The notes: a model not told the origin generated them from the letters alone. Shown: positions 29,062 to 40,039, numbered from the stretch's first letter. The stretch is DNA of 64,000 nucleotides from Providencia sp. (GCF_003533305.1 NZ_DOEH01000015.1:186001-250000); one strand, 5' to 3'. Made by a program: numbers and translations.

Positions 29062-30528
29062 ATGTTACGCATTAAAAAAGAAGCACTAACTTTCGACGAT
29101 GTTTTACTCGTTCCTGCACACTCTACTGTATTACCTAATACAGCCGATCTGTCTACTCAACTCACTGCAACAATCCGCCTCAACATCCCTATGCTTTCAG
29201 CTGCAATGGATACTGTCACTGAATATGAGCTCGCTATCGCACTTGCTCAAGAAGGTGGTATTGGTTTTATCCATAAAAATATGACCATTGAGCGTCAAGC
29301 GGAAGAAGTTCGCCGTGTGAAAAAACATGAAAGTGGAGTGGTGACTGATCCTGTCACGGTCACCCCAGATACAACAATTCGTGAAATTCAAGAAATGGCT
29401 AAGCGTAACGGATTCGCAGGTTATCCGGTTGTTTCTACTGATAATGCATTAGTGGGGATTATTACTGGCCGTGATGTGCGTTTCGTGACCGATCTTGATC
29501 AACCCGTTACTGCGGTAATGACACCTAAAGAAAAATTAGTTACGGTCAAGGAAGGCGAAGCACGCGAAGTTGTATTACAAAAAATGCATGAAAAACGTGT
29601 TGAGAAAGCACTCGTCATCGATGACAGCTTCCATTTGTTAGGAATGATCACTGTTAAAGATTTCCAAAAAGCAGAGCGTAAACCAAACGCATGTAAAGAC
29701 GAGCAAGGCCGTTTGCGTGTTGGGGCTGCCGTTGGGGCAGGCGCTGGCAATGAAGAGCGTGTAGACGCACTGGTCGCTGCTGGCGTTGATGTTTTGTTGA
29801 TTGACTCATCTCATGGACATTCGGAAGGTGTATTACAGCGTATTCGTGAAACACGCCAAAAATACCCGGAATTACAAATTATAGGCGGTAACGTTGCGAC
29901 AGCAGAAGGTGCGAAAGCCCTTGCTGATGCAGGTGTTAGCGCTGTTAAGGTTGGTATTGGCCCAGGTTCAATTTGTACCACTCGTATCGTAACCGGCGTG
30001 GGTGTTCCTCAAATCACAGCAATTGCCGAAGCGGCAGAAGCATTAGCGGGTACGGGTATTGCTGTCATTGCGGATGGTGGTATTCGCTTCTCGGGTGATA
30101 TTTCTAAAGCAATCGCCGCAGGTGCTTCTTGTGTCATGGTGGGCTCCATGTTTGCAGGCACAGAAGAATCTCCAGGTGAAACCATTTTATTCCAAGGTCG
30201 TACTTATAAATCTTATCGTGGAATGGGCTCACTCGGTGCAATGTCTAAAGGTTCTTCAGACCGTTACTTCCAGTCTGATAATGCTGCCGATAAATTGGTA
30301 CCTGAAGGTATTGAAGGGCGCGTTGCTTATAAAGGCCGTTTAAAAGAAATCATCCATCAGCAAATGGGTGGTTTACGTTCCTGTATGGGTCTGACTGGAT
30401 GTGGTACCATTGAGCTATTGAGAACTAAAGCAGAATTTGTTCGCATCAGTGGCGCAGGTATTCAAGAAAGCCACGTTCATGATGTGACGATTACAAAAGA
30501 ATCCCCGAACTATCGTTTGGGGCAATAA
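29062..30528 (+). CDS. guaB: IMP dehydrogenase
   Basis: Oxidises IMP to XMP with NAD, the committed step of GMP synthesis. The 488-residue product equals the E. coli length and begins [21 protein letters not shown] Bateman module of two CBS domains (about 93-205) interrupts the TIM barrel; the catalytic loop GPGSICTTR contains the nucleophilic cysteine, and the flap and C-terminal motifs ([20 protein letters not shown]) are intact. ATG 29062 is chosen over TTG 29056 because of GTGGGA eight bases upstream and the E. coli N-terminus. A terminator-like hairpin separates it from guaA. Confidence 0.97.
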   Translation: MLRIKKEALTFDDVLLVPAHSTVLPNTADLSTQLTATIRLNIPMLSAAMDTVTEYELAIALAQEGGIGFIHKNMTIERQAEEVRRVKKHESGVVTDPVTVTPDTTIREIQEMAKRNGFAGYPVVSTDNALVGIITGRDVRFVTDLDQPVTAVMTPKEKLVTVKEGEAREVVLQKMHEKRVEKALVIDDSFHLLGMITVKDFQKAERKPNACKDEQGRLRVGAAVGAGAGNEERVDALVAAGVDVLLIDSSHGHSEGVLQRIRETRQKYPELQIIGGNVATAEGAKALADAGVSAVKVGIGPGSICTTRIVTGVGVPQITAIAEAAEALAGTGIAVIADGGIRFSGDISKAIAAGASCVMVGSMFAGTEESPGETILFQGRTYKSYRGMGSLGAMSKGSSDRYFQSDNAADKLVPEGIEGRVAYKGRLKEIIHQQMGGLRSCMGLTGCGTIELLRTKAEFVRISGAGIQESHVHDVTITKESPNYRLGQ

Positions 30529-30543
30529 CAGATAACGTTACAG

Positions 30544-30586
30544 GGTGGCTTTACATACCAGATAGAGCCACCAATTTTTATTTTTT
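30544..30586 (+). terminator. Hairpin with T-rich tail between guaB and guaA
   Basis: Arms GGTGGCT and AGCCACC with a 15-base loop, then AATTTTTATTTTTT. As guaA lies only 28 bases on, it probably acts as a partial terminator or attenuator that sets the guaB:guaA ratio. Confidence 0.65.
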
Positions 30587-30613
30587 GACTTGAATTTTTG
30601 GAATTCGCCTCAA

Positions 30614-32191
30614 ATGACAACTAATATCCATAAACATCGCATTCTTATTCTTGATTTCGGTTCGCAATACACTCAGCTAATTGCCCGTCGTATCCGTGAA
30701 ATTGGCGTTTATTGTGAACTCTGGGCGTGGGACGTTACAGAAGAACAAATTCGCGAATTTAATCCAAACGGTATTATTCTTTCTGGCGGACCAGAAAGCA
30801 CAACAGAAACTGATAGTCCTCGTGCACCCGACTATGTTTTCAATGCTGGCGTTCCAGTATTAGGTATTTGCTATGGCATGCAAACTATGTCGATGCAATT
30901 AGGTGGCGCGGTTGAAGTTTCTGGAGAGCGTGAATTTGGTTATGCAAATGTTGAAGTAACTGAACAATGCGAACTATTCCGTGATATTCAAGATTCATTA
31001 AATGCCAATGGCACGCCAGTTTTAGATGTCTGGATGAGCCACGGTGATAAAGTTACTGCAATTCCTGCTGATTTTAAAACTATCGCCAGCACCCCAAGTT
31101 GCCCGTATGCCATTATGGCAAACGAGGCGAAAAAATTCTATGGTGTTCAATTCCACCCAGAAGTGACGCATACCCATCAAGGTTTGAATATTTTAAAACG
31201 TTTCGTGCAAGATATTTGTCAGTGTGAGGCATTATGGACGCCTTCGGCAATTATCGAAGATACAGTTGAACGTTTAAAAGCTCAAATTGGAGATGACCAC
31301 GTATTGCTGGCACTATCAGGCGGTGTGGATTCTTCGGTAACGGCATTGTTATTGAATCGTGCCATTGGCAAGCGTTTGACCTGTGTATTCGTTGATAACG
31401 GTTTATTACGTTTAAACGAAGCAGATCAAGTGATGGAAATGTTTGAAGGTAAATTTGACCTAAACATTATTCATGCGAAAGCAGAAGATCGTTTTCTTAA
31501 TGCACTAAAAGGTATTAGCGATCCTGAAGCTAAACGTAAAAAAATCGGTCATGTTTTTATTGAAGTTTTCGATGAAGAATCATCAAAATTACCGCAAATA
31601 AAATGGTTAGCACAGGGGACTATTTACCCTGATGTTATTGAATCTGCTGCATCAGCAACAGGTAAAGCGCATGTTATTAAATCACACCATAATGTTGGCG
31701 GATTACCAGATGACATGAAACTGGGTCTGGTTGAACCATTAAAAGAGTTGTTCAAAGACGAAGTGCGTAAAATTGGTCTTGAATTAGGTCTGCCATATGA
31801 CATGTTATATCGCCATCCGTTCCCAGGCCCAGGTCTTGGTGTTCGCGTATTAGGTGAAGTGAAGAAAGAGTATTGTGATTTACTCCGTCGCGCAGATGCT
31901 ATCTTTATTGAAGAGCTGCACAAAGCTGATTTGTATAATAAAGTTAGCCAAGCTTTCACTGTATTCTTACCAGTTCGTTCTGTCGGTGTAATGGGTGATG
32001 GCCGTAAATATGATTGGGTTGTTTCATTGCGTGCAGTAGAAACTGTTGATTTCATGACCGCTCATTGGGCTCACTTGCCATATGATTTCCTTGGTCGTGT
32101 CTCTAATCGTATCATCAATGAGGTTACAGGCATTTCAAGGGTAGTCTATGATATTAGCGGCAAGCCACCTGCGACAATTGAGTGGGAATAA
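30614..32191 (+). CDS. guaA: GMP synthase (glutamine-hydrolysing)
   Basis: Aminates XMP to GMP using glutamine and ATP. The 525-residue product matches the E. coli length. N-terminal class I amidotransferase domain (8-200) with the catalytic cysteine in GICYGMQ and the histidine/glutamate of [10 protein letters not shown]; then the ATP-pyrophosphatase domain with P-loop LSGGVDSSV (near 235) and the C-terminal dimerisation domain ending IEWE. ATG 30614 ([16 protein letters not shown]) fits the E. coli start; longer in-frame versions are less likely. It is followed by a terminator. Confidence 0.97.
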   Translation: MTTNIHKHRILILDFGSQYTQLIARRIREIGVYCELWAWDVTEEQIREFNPNGIILSGGPESTTETDSPRAPDYVFNAGVPVLGICYGMQTMSMQLGGAVEVSGEREFGYANVEVTEQCELFRDIQDSLNANGTPVLDVWMSHGDKVTAIPADFKTIASTPSCPYAIMANEAKKFYGVQFHPEVTHTHQGLNILKRFVQDICQCEALWTPSAIIEDTVERLKAQIGDDHVLLALSGGVDSSVTALLLNRAIGKRLTCVFVDNGLLRLNEADQVMEMFEGKFDLNIIHAKAEDRFLNALKGISDPEAKRKKIGHVFIEVFDEESSKLPQIKWLAQGTIYPDVIESAASATGKAHVIKSHHNVGGLPDDMKLGLVEPLKELFKDEVRKIGLELGLPYDMLYRHPFPGPGLGVRVLGEVKKEYCDLLRRADAIFIEELHKADLYNKVSQAFTVFLPVRSVGVMGDGRKYDWVVSLRAVETVDFMTAHWAHLPYDFLGRVSNRIINEVTGISRVVYDISGKPPATIEWE

Positions 32192-32235
32192 TCCCCCAAT
32201 AAGAATTAGCTAGCACTGATAGCAAGAGATAGTAT

Positions 32236-32261
32236 AAGCCCATGTAAAAATGGGCTTTTTT
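32236..32261 (+). terminator. Rho-independent terminator after guaA
   Basis: Stem AAGCCCAT / ATGGGCTT with a six-base A-rich loop and six T. Confidence 0.9.
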
Positions 32262-32392
32262 ATTGGTGCTAAATATGTTTATGACACCTTTATTAATCTA
32301 TAGGGAAATGTAAGGTATTATTCATGAGTCATATAGCTGATAGTGTAGAATACGATTAATCATGTTGTCAGGCTTAAATAGGCAAATTCGCG

Positions 32393-33106
32393 ATGAAGAA
32401 ATACGAAGAACTTGTTCAAGATATCATTAGTAAAATTTGCCAAGGTATTATTACGGTAAAGCTATTACCTGAACGAGAGTTAGCCGAAAAATATGAAATT
32501 TCGCGGTTTTCAGTTAGAAAAGCATTAGCCAAACTTGAAGCAATTGGCGTTATAAAATCAAAATTAGGTTCTGGTTATTTTGTTAATACGGCAATTATTA
32601 ATAAACCGCTTATTTATAACTCGGTGACTGAAAATAAATTTGGGGAGATATCCTATAAAAAAATCAAACTCAATAAACGTTTACCGACTCCCCATGAAAT
32701 ACAAGTATTCTCAATTAATAATGATGAATATCTTTGGCATATAAAACGGTTACGTTTAATTCAAGGTAAAGTGACACAAATTGAAGAGACTAAGCTACCC
32801 GTTAAAATATTTACCCATATTTCGAATGAAGTCATTGAAAGTTCGTTGCAAAAACATGTTCTTTCATTGGGATTAGAAATTGATAGTTATTTAACAAGCT
32901 ATCGAGCAATTAATTTATCAAAGGAAGATGCCGTATTACTTGACTGTAAGCGTTCTAGTGCCGCAATGAATATCACCAATAGAGGTTTTCTGAAAACAGG
33001 CGAGGTTTTTGTTGTGAGCGATATTATCGATATCAATTATCAATGTACTTATTACACTCAATTTAATACAGAAAGTCTTAACTACAGAGATAAAAATGGC
33101 CACTAA
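32393..33106 (+). CDS. GntR/HutC-family transcriptional regulator
   Basis: A 237-residue regulator with an N-terminal winged helix (LLPERELAEKYEISRFSVRKAL, about residues 22-45, and LGSGYFVN as the wing) and a C-terminal UTRA ligand domain (about 75-230) of the HutC subfamily, which usually senses sugar phosphates or small metabolites. It converges with the RspA-like gene (18 bases apart) and is near the PTS IIBC gene, so it is the natural candidate regulator of both. No strong ribosome site precedes the ATG. Effector unknown. Confidence 0.82.
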   Translation: MKKYEELVQDIISKICQGIITVKLLPERELAEKYEISRFSVRKALAKLEAIGVIKSKLGSGYFVNTAIINKPLIYNSVTENKFGEISYKKIKLNKRLPTPHEIQVFSINNDEYLWHIKRLRLIQGKVTQIEETKLPVKIFTHISNEVIESSLQKHVLSLGLEIDSYLTSYRAINLSKEDAVLLDCKRSSAAMNITNRGFLKTGEVFVVSDIIDINYQCTYYTQFNTESLNYRDKNGH

Positions 33107-33124
33107 TCTGTGGCCATTGCATAA

Positions 33125-34324
33125 TTATGGTGTGTGGATTGTTCCGTCAGGAAGGCGGCTTTGGGTCCATTCATGAGGACGATATTCAACAGGAAAATCT
33201 TTCGCTGCATTCACATCCATTTCAACACCTATCCCATTTATTTCAGTCGCGTAGAGATAACCATTTTTTGGTTCTACAGCATTAGGAAATACGCGTAATG
33301 TGTTCGGTTTATAAGTCACATGCTCTTGAATAGCGGCATTATGCAAGTGTACGTTTAGATGAGTATTCACTGCTGCGCCAATAGGCGTCATATCCGGTGG
33401 ACAATGCCAAGCAACGCGAACACCAAACGTTGCACACAAATGAGCGAGCTTTAAGGCTGGAGTGATACCGCCAATTTGCGAAACATGGCAACGAATAAAA
33501 TCGACTCTACGGTTAATAATAAGTGCTTTCCACTCTTCTGGATTATTAAATAATTCACCTAAGGCTAGGGATACACTCGATTGACTACGAATATTATCTA
33601 GCCATTCGGTTTGGTTTGGTGGCAGGATATCTTCAATAAAATAAGGGCTATATTGCTCAACATTTTTGGCAAATTGTATGGCCTGATTTGGAAATAATCG
33701 TTCATGTACATCGTGTAAAATATGAAATGATTTTCCATATTTAGCCCGTAAATTCTTGAACATCTCTAGGGTATTGTCTATGTATTGGTCCTGATCAAAA
33801 TATGAACCGGCTGTTGATGTTTCTGGGGTGTGCATATCAGTCGGTATACCACCATAAAACCCAAGTTGGCAGCGAATATGTTTATAACCTTGAGCGAGGT
33901 ATTTATCGACTTGCTGATATAATCCTTCCATCGTATCACTGGTTGCGTGAGTATATACTTGAATAGCATCTCTCGATTTACCCCCCCATAACTGATGTAA
34001 AGGCATATTGGCTAATTTTGCTTTTATATCCCAAAGTGCCATATCAACACCTGAAATTGCATTATTGATGACAGGACCGTTACGCCAATAAGAATTAACC
34101 ATCATCATTTGCCAGAGGTCTTCAATATTATTTGCATTTTTACCGATTAATAATGGTTTTAAATATTCATCTACCATTGTTTTTACGGCAAGAGGGCGCT
34201 GTTGAAAGGTTGCACAGCCAAATCCGGTTAGTCCAGAATCAGTTTCAACGATCACTGTGATGAGATTATGTCTATCTGGTTTAGTAATTATGCATTTAAT
34301 ATCTGAAATTATATTTATGTTCAC
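33125..34324 (-). CDS. RspA/ManD-type enolase-superfamily dehydratase
   Basis: Member of the mannonate/gluconate dehydratase (RspA, ManD) branch of the enolase superfamily; such enzymes dehydrate D-mannonate or related sugar acids, some only slowly. The product of 399 residues has the capping domain (to about 130, with [21 protein letters not shown]) and the barrel with metal ligands in [15 protein letters not shown] and [11 protein letters not shown], and the catalytic histidine region [12 protein letters not shown]. An ATG at 34333 lies too close to its AGAGG site, whereas GTG at 34324 has it nine bases upstream, so 34324 is preferred. It diverges from the PTS gene across a region with a CRP site. 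Actual substrate unknown. Confidence 0.82.
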   Translation of the reverse strand: MNINIISDIKCIITKPDRHNLITVIVETDSGLTGFGCATFQQRPLAVKTMVDEYLKPLLIGKNANNIEDLWQMMMVNSYWRNGPVINNAISGVDMALWDIKAKLANMPLHQLWGGKSRDAIQVYTHATSDTMEGLYQQVDKYLAQGYKHIRCQLGFYGGIPTDMHTPETSTAGSYFDQDQYIDNTLEMFKNLRAKYGKSFHILHDVHERLFPNQAIQFAKNVEQYSPYFIEDILPPNQTEWLDNIRSQSSVSLALGELFNNPEEWKALIINRRVDFIRCHVSQIGGITPALKLAHLCATFGVRVAWHCPPDMTPIGAAVNTHLNVHLHNAAIQEHVTYKPNTLRVFPNAVEPKNGYLYATEINGIGVEMDVNAAKDFPVEYRPHEWTQSRLPDGTIHTP

Positions 34325-34491
34325 TTTTAACATCCTCTGGCTAACTGAATCTGCTTATGTAACAGCGAATAAATATAGATTTCAAGAGGCAAATTTAATT
34401 TAAAATTAACTGGTTCGATACGGTATAGGATTAGGCAATAAAAACGTACCAATTGATAAAAATAATCTAATTTTATTATTTCGTAGGGCTT

Positions 34492-34511
34492 AATGTGATG
34501 AAAATCACATA
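34492..34511 (+). promoter_or_regulatory. Consensus CRP site in the rspA-PTS divergent promoter region
   Basis: AATGTGATGAAAATCACATA contains the perfect CRP core TGTGA-N6-TCACA (34494-34509). It lies 70-90 bases before the PTS IIBC gene and 170 before the RspA-like gene, so cAMP-CRP probably activates one or both. Confidence 0.8.
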
Positions 34512-34580
34512 TCTACTGATTGGATAATTATCGCTAATGGATAATATGAGCAAATGATAATAAATAAATAGGACAATATA

Positions 34581-36017
34581 ATGTCATTGCCAGGTACCAA
34601 TAAGCCAATTAAAGAAACATCAGCAGTAAATAAAGATGCTTTTAAGGCAACATTAGAGCAACTTATCGCGACATTAGGCGGTAACGCAAATATTGAAAAT
34701 ATTACCCATTGTATGACGCGTTTGCGTTTTAAATTAATCGATGAATCACTGATAAATAAAGAAAGGTTAGAAAGCATTCAAGGTGTAAAAGGTGTTGTGA
34801 TTGCTCAAGGGCAAATCCAGGTGGTTATTGGTGTTGAAGTTGAAAAATGGTTTAATGCACTGACTGATGTCAGTTCAGCTACAGATGAAAAAATAAAACA
34901 TAAGGGCGTACAAAAGAAAGGGCAATTATTTCAAAATGCCATGCAAGTTGTTGCTGGGATTTTTGGACCCGTAGTTCCTGCGATAGCAGGATCTGGTATG
35001 TTAATGGGGCTGTTATCGGGACTGATTGCAACCAAGGTTATTTCTGAGACATCAGACACTGTATTTTTCTTTAGATCTATTTCTGTTGCCGTATTTTTCT
35101 TCTTACCTATGTTAGTTTCATTCTCTGCGGCTAAAGTCTTTAAAGTGAATGAATACATTGCATTAGCCGTTGCAGCAGCAATGATGGCTCCGAAATTAGT
35201 TGAAAAAGCGGGGCAGCTTTCTGCTGCAGGGAGTTCCCCTGAACTATCTGTATTCGGTTTTGTACCAATTGAATTATTGAATTATGGTGGTGCGATTGTT
35301 CCTGCTATTTTAGCCGTTTGGGTGCTTTCAAAAATTACACCATTAGTTGATAAATTAGTTCCTGCATCGGCCAAGCCTGTATTCACGCCGTTATTAGCTT
35401 TTACTGTAACATCTACAGTTGTGTTATCTGTTGTTGCACCTGCGGGTATGTGGCTTAGCAACGGCGCAGGTTGGGTAGTGAGCTCTCTACTTGATGTATC
35501 ACCGACTTTAACTGGTTTTGTATTCGGGTTAACTCGCCCAATTACCATTGTATTTGGTATTCATCACAGTATGACACCTATCAGCTTAAATAACTTTGCA
35601 CTATATGGGAAAGATTTACTGATGCCTATCATGTGCTTAGGCAATTTAGCGATTGCTGGCGCGACGATGGCAGTGTGGTACAAACAGCGTAAAATTGCCT
35701 CAAAAGAGCAATCGTCAATTACCTTAGGCTCTGGTATCACCGCAATATTAGGAATCACAGAACCTGCATTATTCGGTGTATTGACTAAATATACTAAAGC
35801 ACTATTCATGGCGAGTTTAGCTACGGGGATATTCGGAGCAATTTCGGTGACTCTTGATACTCATTTAACTAGCTACATTCTTTCGTCCGTCTTTAGTTTA
35901 CCTGCCTATCTTGCTGGTGGGACTCAGAACTTTATTCAAGCAGTCCTTGGAGTCTGTGGTGTATTTGCGCTGTCTTTTATATTAACAACCATGTTCGTCC
36001 GAGTAGATAATAAATAG
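34581..36017 (+). CDS. PTS enzyme IIBC, glucose/beta-glucoside superfamily (substrate unassigned)
   Basis: A 478-residue sugar permease that phosphorylates its substrate on import. The IIB domain (about 20-100) has the phosphorylated cysteine C44 in ENITHCMTRLRFKL; the IIC domain (about 118-470) has ten or so membrane segments and the sugar-site-like motifs VFGIHHSMTPISL and GITEPALFGV. The architecture resembles trehalose, sucrose and N-acetylmuramate permeases, which also lack an attached IIA and borrow IIA-Glc. No phospho-hydrolase gene follows; instead a divergent RspA-like dehydratase and a GntR regulator flank it. An AGGA ribosome site precedes the ATG. Confidence 0.87.
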   Translation: MSLPGTNKPIKETSAVNKDAFKATLEQLIATLGGNANIENITHCMTRLRFKLIDESLINKERLESIQGVKGVVIAQGQIQVVIGVEVEKWFNALTDVSSATDEKIKHKGVQKKGQLFQNAMQVVAGIFGPVVPAIAGSGMLMGLLSGLIATKVISETSDTVFFFRSISVAVFFFLPMLVSFSAAKVFKVNEYIALAVAAAMMAPKLVEKAGQLSAAGSSPELSVFGFVPIELLNYGGAIVPAILAVWVLSKITPLVDKLVPASAKPVFTPLLAFTVTSTVVLSVVAPAGMWLSNGAGWVVSSLLDVSPTLTGFVFGLTRPITIVFGIHHSMTPISLNNFALYGKDLLMPIMCLGNLAIAGATMAVWYKQRKIASKEQSSITLGSGITAILGITEPALFGVLTKYTKALFMASLATGIFGAISVTLDTHLTSYILSSVFSLPAYLAGGTQNFIQAVLGVCGVFALSFILTTMFVRVDNK

Positions 36018-36268
36018 TTTAAGTGATAGGAAGATAGGGGCTTACTGAGGTAAAACTGGGTAAGCCTATTTGAATCATATCAAAATAATATTTGGTTTTT
36101 TATGCGTCAATTTTACGTATTTATTCAAAAAAATTCAATTATCACTTGTCCAAATCATTCATCTTGTTATTATTCGAAGCCTATATGCATGCTATGTATA
36201 TATTAACTCTCCAAAATTAAAAAATAATCGATTGGGGAAAGTTATCATTTATGGCTAAGGATAAATAA

Positions 36269-37492
36269 GTGTCATTTCGTCTGAAATATTTAGCATTATT
36301 ACCACTTCTGGTGGTGACAGCGTGCCAACAACCCGCGAATACCAATATTACTACAACGGCAAATGCACAGGTGCAGCCTGTCATTGTAAATAACGCGTGG
36401 ATAGAAATTTCCCGTAGTGCGCTGGATTACAACGTCAAAAAGGTTCAGGCCTTGTTAGGCAATAAATCTTCAATGTGCGCAGTATTGAAAGGAGATGCCT
36501 ATGGTCATGATTTATCTCTTGTTGCGCCTGTTATGATTGAAAATAACGTGCAATGTATTGGTTTAACGAATAACCAAGAATTTGAACAAGTCAGAGAGTT
36601 AGGATTTAAAGGGCGCTTGATGCGGGTACGTAATGCCACTGAACAAGAAATGGCACAAGCTAGCATTTATGATGTTGAAGAGTTAATTGGTAACTTGGAT
36701 ATGGCGCAGCGTCTCAATGCGATTGCACTGAAGCAAAATAAAATAATCCCTATTCATTTAGCGCTTAATTCAGCGGGTATGTCACGTAATGGGTTAGAAG
36801 TTAGCAACGCACAAGGGTTAAATGATGCAAAACTAATTTCTGAGTTACCTCAACTAAAGATTGTTGGAATAATGTCTCATTATCCAGAAGAAGATGAAAC
36901 GCAGATTAGAAAAGATTTAGCTAAATTTAATCAGCAATCTAAACAAGTTTTAGCGGTAACGGGATTAAAACGTGAGGATGTTATTTTGCATGTCGCAAAT
37001 ACTTACGCCACAATTACTGTCCCTGAATCATGGCTTGATATGGTGCGTGTTGGCGGTATTTTTTATGGTGATACGGTGGCGACAAATGACTATAAACGTG
37101 TGATGACGTTCAAGTCGAATATTGCAGCTGTGAATCATTATCCAAAAGGGAATACGGTAGGTTATGACAGAACCTATACGTTAAAACGTGACTCAGTATT
37201 AGCGAATATCCCTGTTGGTTATGCTGATGGTTATCGACGCGTATTTAGTAATGCAGGACATGTACTGATTAATGGGCAAAAAGTACCTGTATTAGGAAAA
37301 ACATCAATGAATACCGTTATGGTTGATATCACGGATTTAAAACAAGTTAAACCAGGTGATGAAGTGGTGTTTTTTGGTAAACAAGGTAAAGCTGAAATAA
37401 CTGCCGAAGAAGTTGAAGATATTAGTGGTGCGCTATTTACTGAAATGTCGATCCTTTGGGGAGCAACTAATCCGCGAGTGCTGGTGGATTAA
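36269..37492 (+). CDS. Broad-specificity amino-acid racemase with lipoprotein signal (Bsr/Alr-like)
   Basis: A 407-residue PLP-dependent fold-III racemase. It has the PLP lysine K74 in [10 protein letters not shown], the catalytic tyrosine region GYDRTY and the C-terminal [13 protein letters not shown]. The sequence resembles periplasmic broad-spectrum racemases (Bsr) of Vibrio that make non-canonical D-amino acids. The N-terminus is a lipoprotein signal (LLVVTAC, Cys19) followed by QQ, predicting an outer-membrane-anchored periplasmic enzyme. The start is GTG at 36269 with AAGGA eight bases upstream. It is 250 bases after the PTS gene and has its own terminator, so it is probably monocistronic. 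Confidence 0.87.
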   Translation: MSFRLKYLALLPLLVVTACQQPANTNITTTANAQVQPVIVNNAWIEISRSALDYNVKKVQALLGNKSSMCAVLKGDAYGHDLSLVAPVMIENNVQCIGLTNNQEFEQVRELGFKGRLMRVRNATEQEMAQASIYDVEELIGNLDMAQRLNAIALKQNKIIPIHLALNSAGMSRNGLEVSNAQGLNDAKLISELPQLKIVGIMSHYPEEDETQIRKDLAKFNQQSKQVLAVTGLKREDVILHVANTYATITVPESWLDMVRVGGIFYGDTVATNDYKRVMTFKSNIAAVNHYPKGNTVGYDRTYTLKRDSVLANIPVGYADGYRRVFSNAGHVLINGQKVPVLGKTSMNTVMVDITDLKQVKPGDEVVFFGKQGKAEITAEEVEDISGALFTEMSILWGATNPRVLVD

Positions 37493-37517
37493 TGATATTT
37501 CATGATTAAATTGTTTT

Positions 37518-37544
37518 AAAAACCCGCCTTATTGGCGGGTTTTT
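37518..37544 (+). terminator. Rho-independent terminator after the racemase gene
   Basis: Stem AAAAACCCGCC / GGCGGGTTTTT with a five-base loop. Confidence 0.92.
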
Positions 37545-37712
37545 AATAGCAAATATGAGATAAGAAATTATATATTATTCTATAATATGTTGATTATGTG
37601 CTGTTTATACGAATAGCTATCGAATCCAATGAGCCGATGTGTTAGCGTGTTGAATCCTTTCATTATCAGGAAGGGTTAGACGCTAAATAGTAGAATTAGA
37701 AGGATATTATTT

Positions 37713-38450
37713 ATGTATCAAGTTGATTTACATGCACATACCATTGCAAGTACTCATGCTTATAGTACCGTTAATGAGTATTTTGCAGAAGCGGCCAGCC
37801 GCGGTGTGAAATTATTTGCAATTACTGATCATGGACCAGAAATGCAAGATGCTCCTCATGAATGGCATTTTGGTAATATGCCAATTTTGCCACGGATTAT
37901 GGGCGGTGTCGGATTGTTATATGGTATTGAAGCCAATATAAAAAATAAGCTGGGCGAAACTGATTGTAATGAAAAAATTGAGCGTCACCTTGATATTATA
38001 TTAGCTGGATTTCATGAGCCTGTATTAGAGCCTAAAAGTTTAGCTGAGAATACTGAGGCAATGATTGCCACTATTCGCAGTGGAAAAGTACAAATTATTA
38101 CGCATCCTGGGAATCCTAAATATCCAATTGATATTAAAGCAGTCGCGCAAGCCGCTAAAGAATGTAATGTTGCATTAGAGATGAATAATTCATCATTCCT
38201 GCATTCAAGAGCAGGTAGCCAGAAAAATTGTCTAGAAATTGCTAAAGCAGTTAAAGAAACGGGAGGCTGGGTCGCATTAGGCTCTGATTCACACCATGCT
38301 GGCTATTTAGGTCGCTTTGATCGAGTCGTTGAAATGCTTGATTCTATTGATTTTCCCCAATCACAAATATTAAATGTGTCGCCGCGCCGAGTGTTAGATT
38401 TTCTTGAATCTCATGGACGTAAACATATTCCTGAATTTGCTGATTTTTAA
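37713..38450 (+). CDS. ycdX: PHP-domain phosphatase YcdX
   Basis: A 245-residue metal-dependent phosphatase of the PHP family; E. coli YcdX has a trinuclear zinc site and is linked to swarming. Metal-binding motifs are visible: DLHAHTIAS near the N-terminus, ITDHGP, GFHEP, ITHPGNP, and GSDSHHAGY near the C-terminus. Length matches E. coli YcdX. Ribosome site AAGGA lies eleven bases upstream. No operon partner; a terminator follows. Confidence 0.94.
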   Translation: MYQVDLHAHTIASTHAYSTVNEYFAEAASRGVKLFAITDHGPEMQDAPHEWHFGNMPILPRIMGGVGLLYGIEANIKNKLGETDCNEKIERHLDIILAGFHEPVLEPKSLAENTEAMIATIRSGKVQIITHPGNPKYPIDIKAVAQAAKECNVALEMNNSSFLHSRAGSQKNCLEIAKAVKETGGWVALGSDSHHAGYLGRFDRVVEMLDSIDFPQSQILNVSPRRVLDFLESHGRKHIPEFADF

Positions 38451-38509
38451 GTTACTAGATTCGGATGATTGTTCATATTTATTAGATACTCACATTGTTC
38501 TGTGCAATT

Positions 38510-38539
38510 AGCCGTTCATTTCTGCTGAGCGGCTTTTTT
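38510..38539 (+). terminator. Rho-independent terminator after ycdX
   Basis: Stem AGCCGTTCA / TGAGCGGCT (one G-U pair) followed by six T. Confidence 0.82.
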
Positions 38540-38903
38540 ATTTAGTCATTTAATTAGATAATAGCAATAGAGTAAAAAATAAATAGATAATAAAAAATAC
38601 GAATAATTAATTTAAAATCGATTTAATGAGTTATCAAATTAATTGGTTTTAATCTGGGTTTTAAAATAAAAAAATTCACGCCTAATTTTTATTTGTTAAC
38701 TCATTGATTTTAAATAATTATTTGTTTTATTTTAAATTTTCTAAAGTAAATGAATAATCAACAAAATGAAAATATAGTTCACTCTAAATAACCTATAAAA
38801 TGTTTAATAAACTTTAATCTTGTCCTATTGTGGAGCGTTCATGAATTATGATTAATTAGTGTGGCAAGAACATCCTTGCTTCTAAAATCTTAAGGTACTT
38901 AAA
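38540..38903. other. AT-rich gene-free region upstream of the Asr-like gene
   Basis: About 360 bases, extremely A/T-rich, with no reading frame of note. It presumably contains the promoter of the small exported protein gene; I could not define elements with confidence. Confidence 0.4.
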
Positions 38904-39104
38904 ATGAAAAAGTTATTAGCAATCGCAACCGTATTGTCTTTAGCTGTTTCTAGTGCTTCATTTGCAAATACAACTGTAAAAACTGAGCCTGCTTCTCCTG
39001 TTGCAACTGCACATCAAACCGCTAAAGCACATACTATGAAGGCGAAAGTAGAGAAAAAAGAAAGTAAAGGAAAGAGCGCAAAGGTTGCTAAAACAGCGAT
39101 TTAA
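38904..39104 (+). CDS. Small exported basic protein, acid-shock (Asr)-like
   Basis: A 66-residue protein with a clear signal peptide (MKKLLAIATVLSLAVSSASF to Ala21) and a 45-residue mature part rich in Lys, Ala and Thr (KAKVEKKESKGKSAKVAKTA). The layout resembles E. coli Asr, an acid-induced intrinsically disordered periplasmic chaperone, but it is shorter and has just two histidines. An AAGG ribosome site lies upstream. Family assignment rests on composition rather than alignment, so it is tentative; the role in acid resistance is inference. Confidence 0.6.
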   Translation: MKKLLAIATVLSLAVSSASFANTTVKTEPASPVATAHQTAKAHTMKAKVEKKESKGKSAKVAKTAI

Positions 39105-39214
39105 TTTTATTTAGGTTATCATCCTGTATCGGTGCCATGGGCGAATAATTCCTATGGCGCTGCTTATTATGATCTATGGTATACTGCGAATTATTTATAA
39201 ATCAGTGTAACTAT

Positions 39215-40039
39215 ATGAATTATCAATGCCCCCTTTGTTTTAAATCCCTTCAATTAATTAATAATAACTACCGTTGTGAAGCAAACCATCAGTTTGATCG
39301 TGCTAAAGAAGGTTATGTTAATTTACTTCCGGTACAACATAAAGGTTCGAAAGATCCTGGGGATAGCGCTCAGATGATGCTGTCTCGTCGGCAATTTTTA
39401 GATGCGGGACATTATCAATTAATGCGTGATAAAGTCGCTGAAAAATTAGCCGGTTATTTGCCGGAACAAAATCAGTCAGTGCTTGATATTGGTTGTGGAG
39501 AAGGCTACTACACTGATTATTTTTTACAGTCATTATTAACGCAATTTAGTCAGGCTACCGTATTTGGTCTAGATGTCTCTAAAGTCGCAATCCGTTTTGC
39601 GGCCAAACGTTATAAATTAGTTAATTTTTGTGTCGCTTCTAGCCACCGATTACCCTTTCCAGAGTCGAGTATCGGTGCCATCGTGCGTATTTACGCACCA
39701 TGTAAAGCCGAAGAATTAAGCCGAGTACTCATTCCGTTCGGAATATTAATTACAGTAACGCCAGCAGCAGAACATCTGCAAGAATTAAAAGCATTAATCT
39801 ATGATGAAGTGAAATTGCACCCAGAGAAAAACGAAGATTTACCTAATTTTAATTTACTCGATGAGTGTCGTTTAAACTACAAAATGAATTTATCGGGTGG
39901 GGAAGCGTATGAATTGTTAGCGATGACACCTTTTGCATGGCGGGCTTCTGAAGAGGTTAAGCAAACATTAAAACAATCTAAAGATAGCTTATATACAGCA
40001 GATTTTCTTATTCGGGTTTATCAATATCAGGGTGAGTAA
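39215..40039 (+). CDS. rlmA: 23S rRNA (guanine745-N1)-methyltransferase
   Basis: Methylates G745 of 23S rRNA with S-adenosylmethionine. The 274-residue product starts MNYQCPLCFKSL, with a zinc site (C5, C8, C22, H26) and the conserved FDRAKEGYVNLLPVQHKGSKDPGDS, given here in parts. The methyltransferase fold follows, with motif I LDIGCGEGYYT (near 90). The start at 39215 is set by the E. coli N-terminus (MSFSCPLC); a longer in-frame frame begins at 39176. It converges with mntP, sharing a hairpin, as in the E. coli rlmA-mntP-yobD-manZYX neighbourhood. Confidence 0.95.
   Translation: MNYQCPLCFKSLQLINNNYRCEANHQFDRAKEGYVNLLPVQHKGSKDPGDSAQMMLSRRQFLDAGHYQLMRDKVAEKLAGYLPEQNQSVLDIGCGEGYYTDYFLQSLLTQFSQATVFGLDVSKVAIRFAAKRYKLVNFCVASSHRLPFPESSIGAIVRIYAPCKAEELSRVLIPFGILITVTPAAEHLQELKALIYDEVKLHPEKNEDLPNFNLLDECRLNYKMNLSGGEAYELLAMTPFAWRASEEVKQTLKQSKDSLYTADFLIRVYQYQGE

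Noticed and set aside
29499..29854. Minus-strand frames inside guaB
   Set aside because: Shadows of a highly conserved gene on the other strand; no independent signals.
36070..36258. A 62-codon hydrophobic plus-strand frame before the racemase gene
   Set aside because: No ribosome site, AT-driven Ile/Leu/Lys/Tyr composition, and no recognisable family; likely chance in AT-rich DNA.
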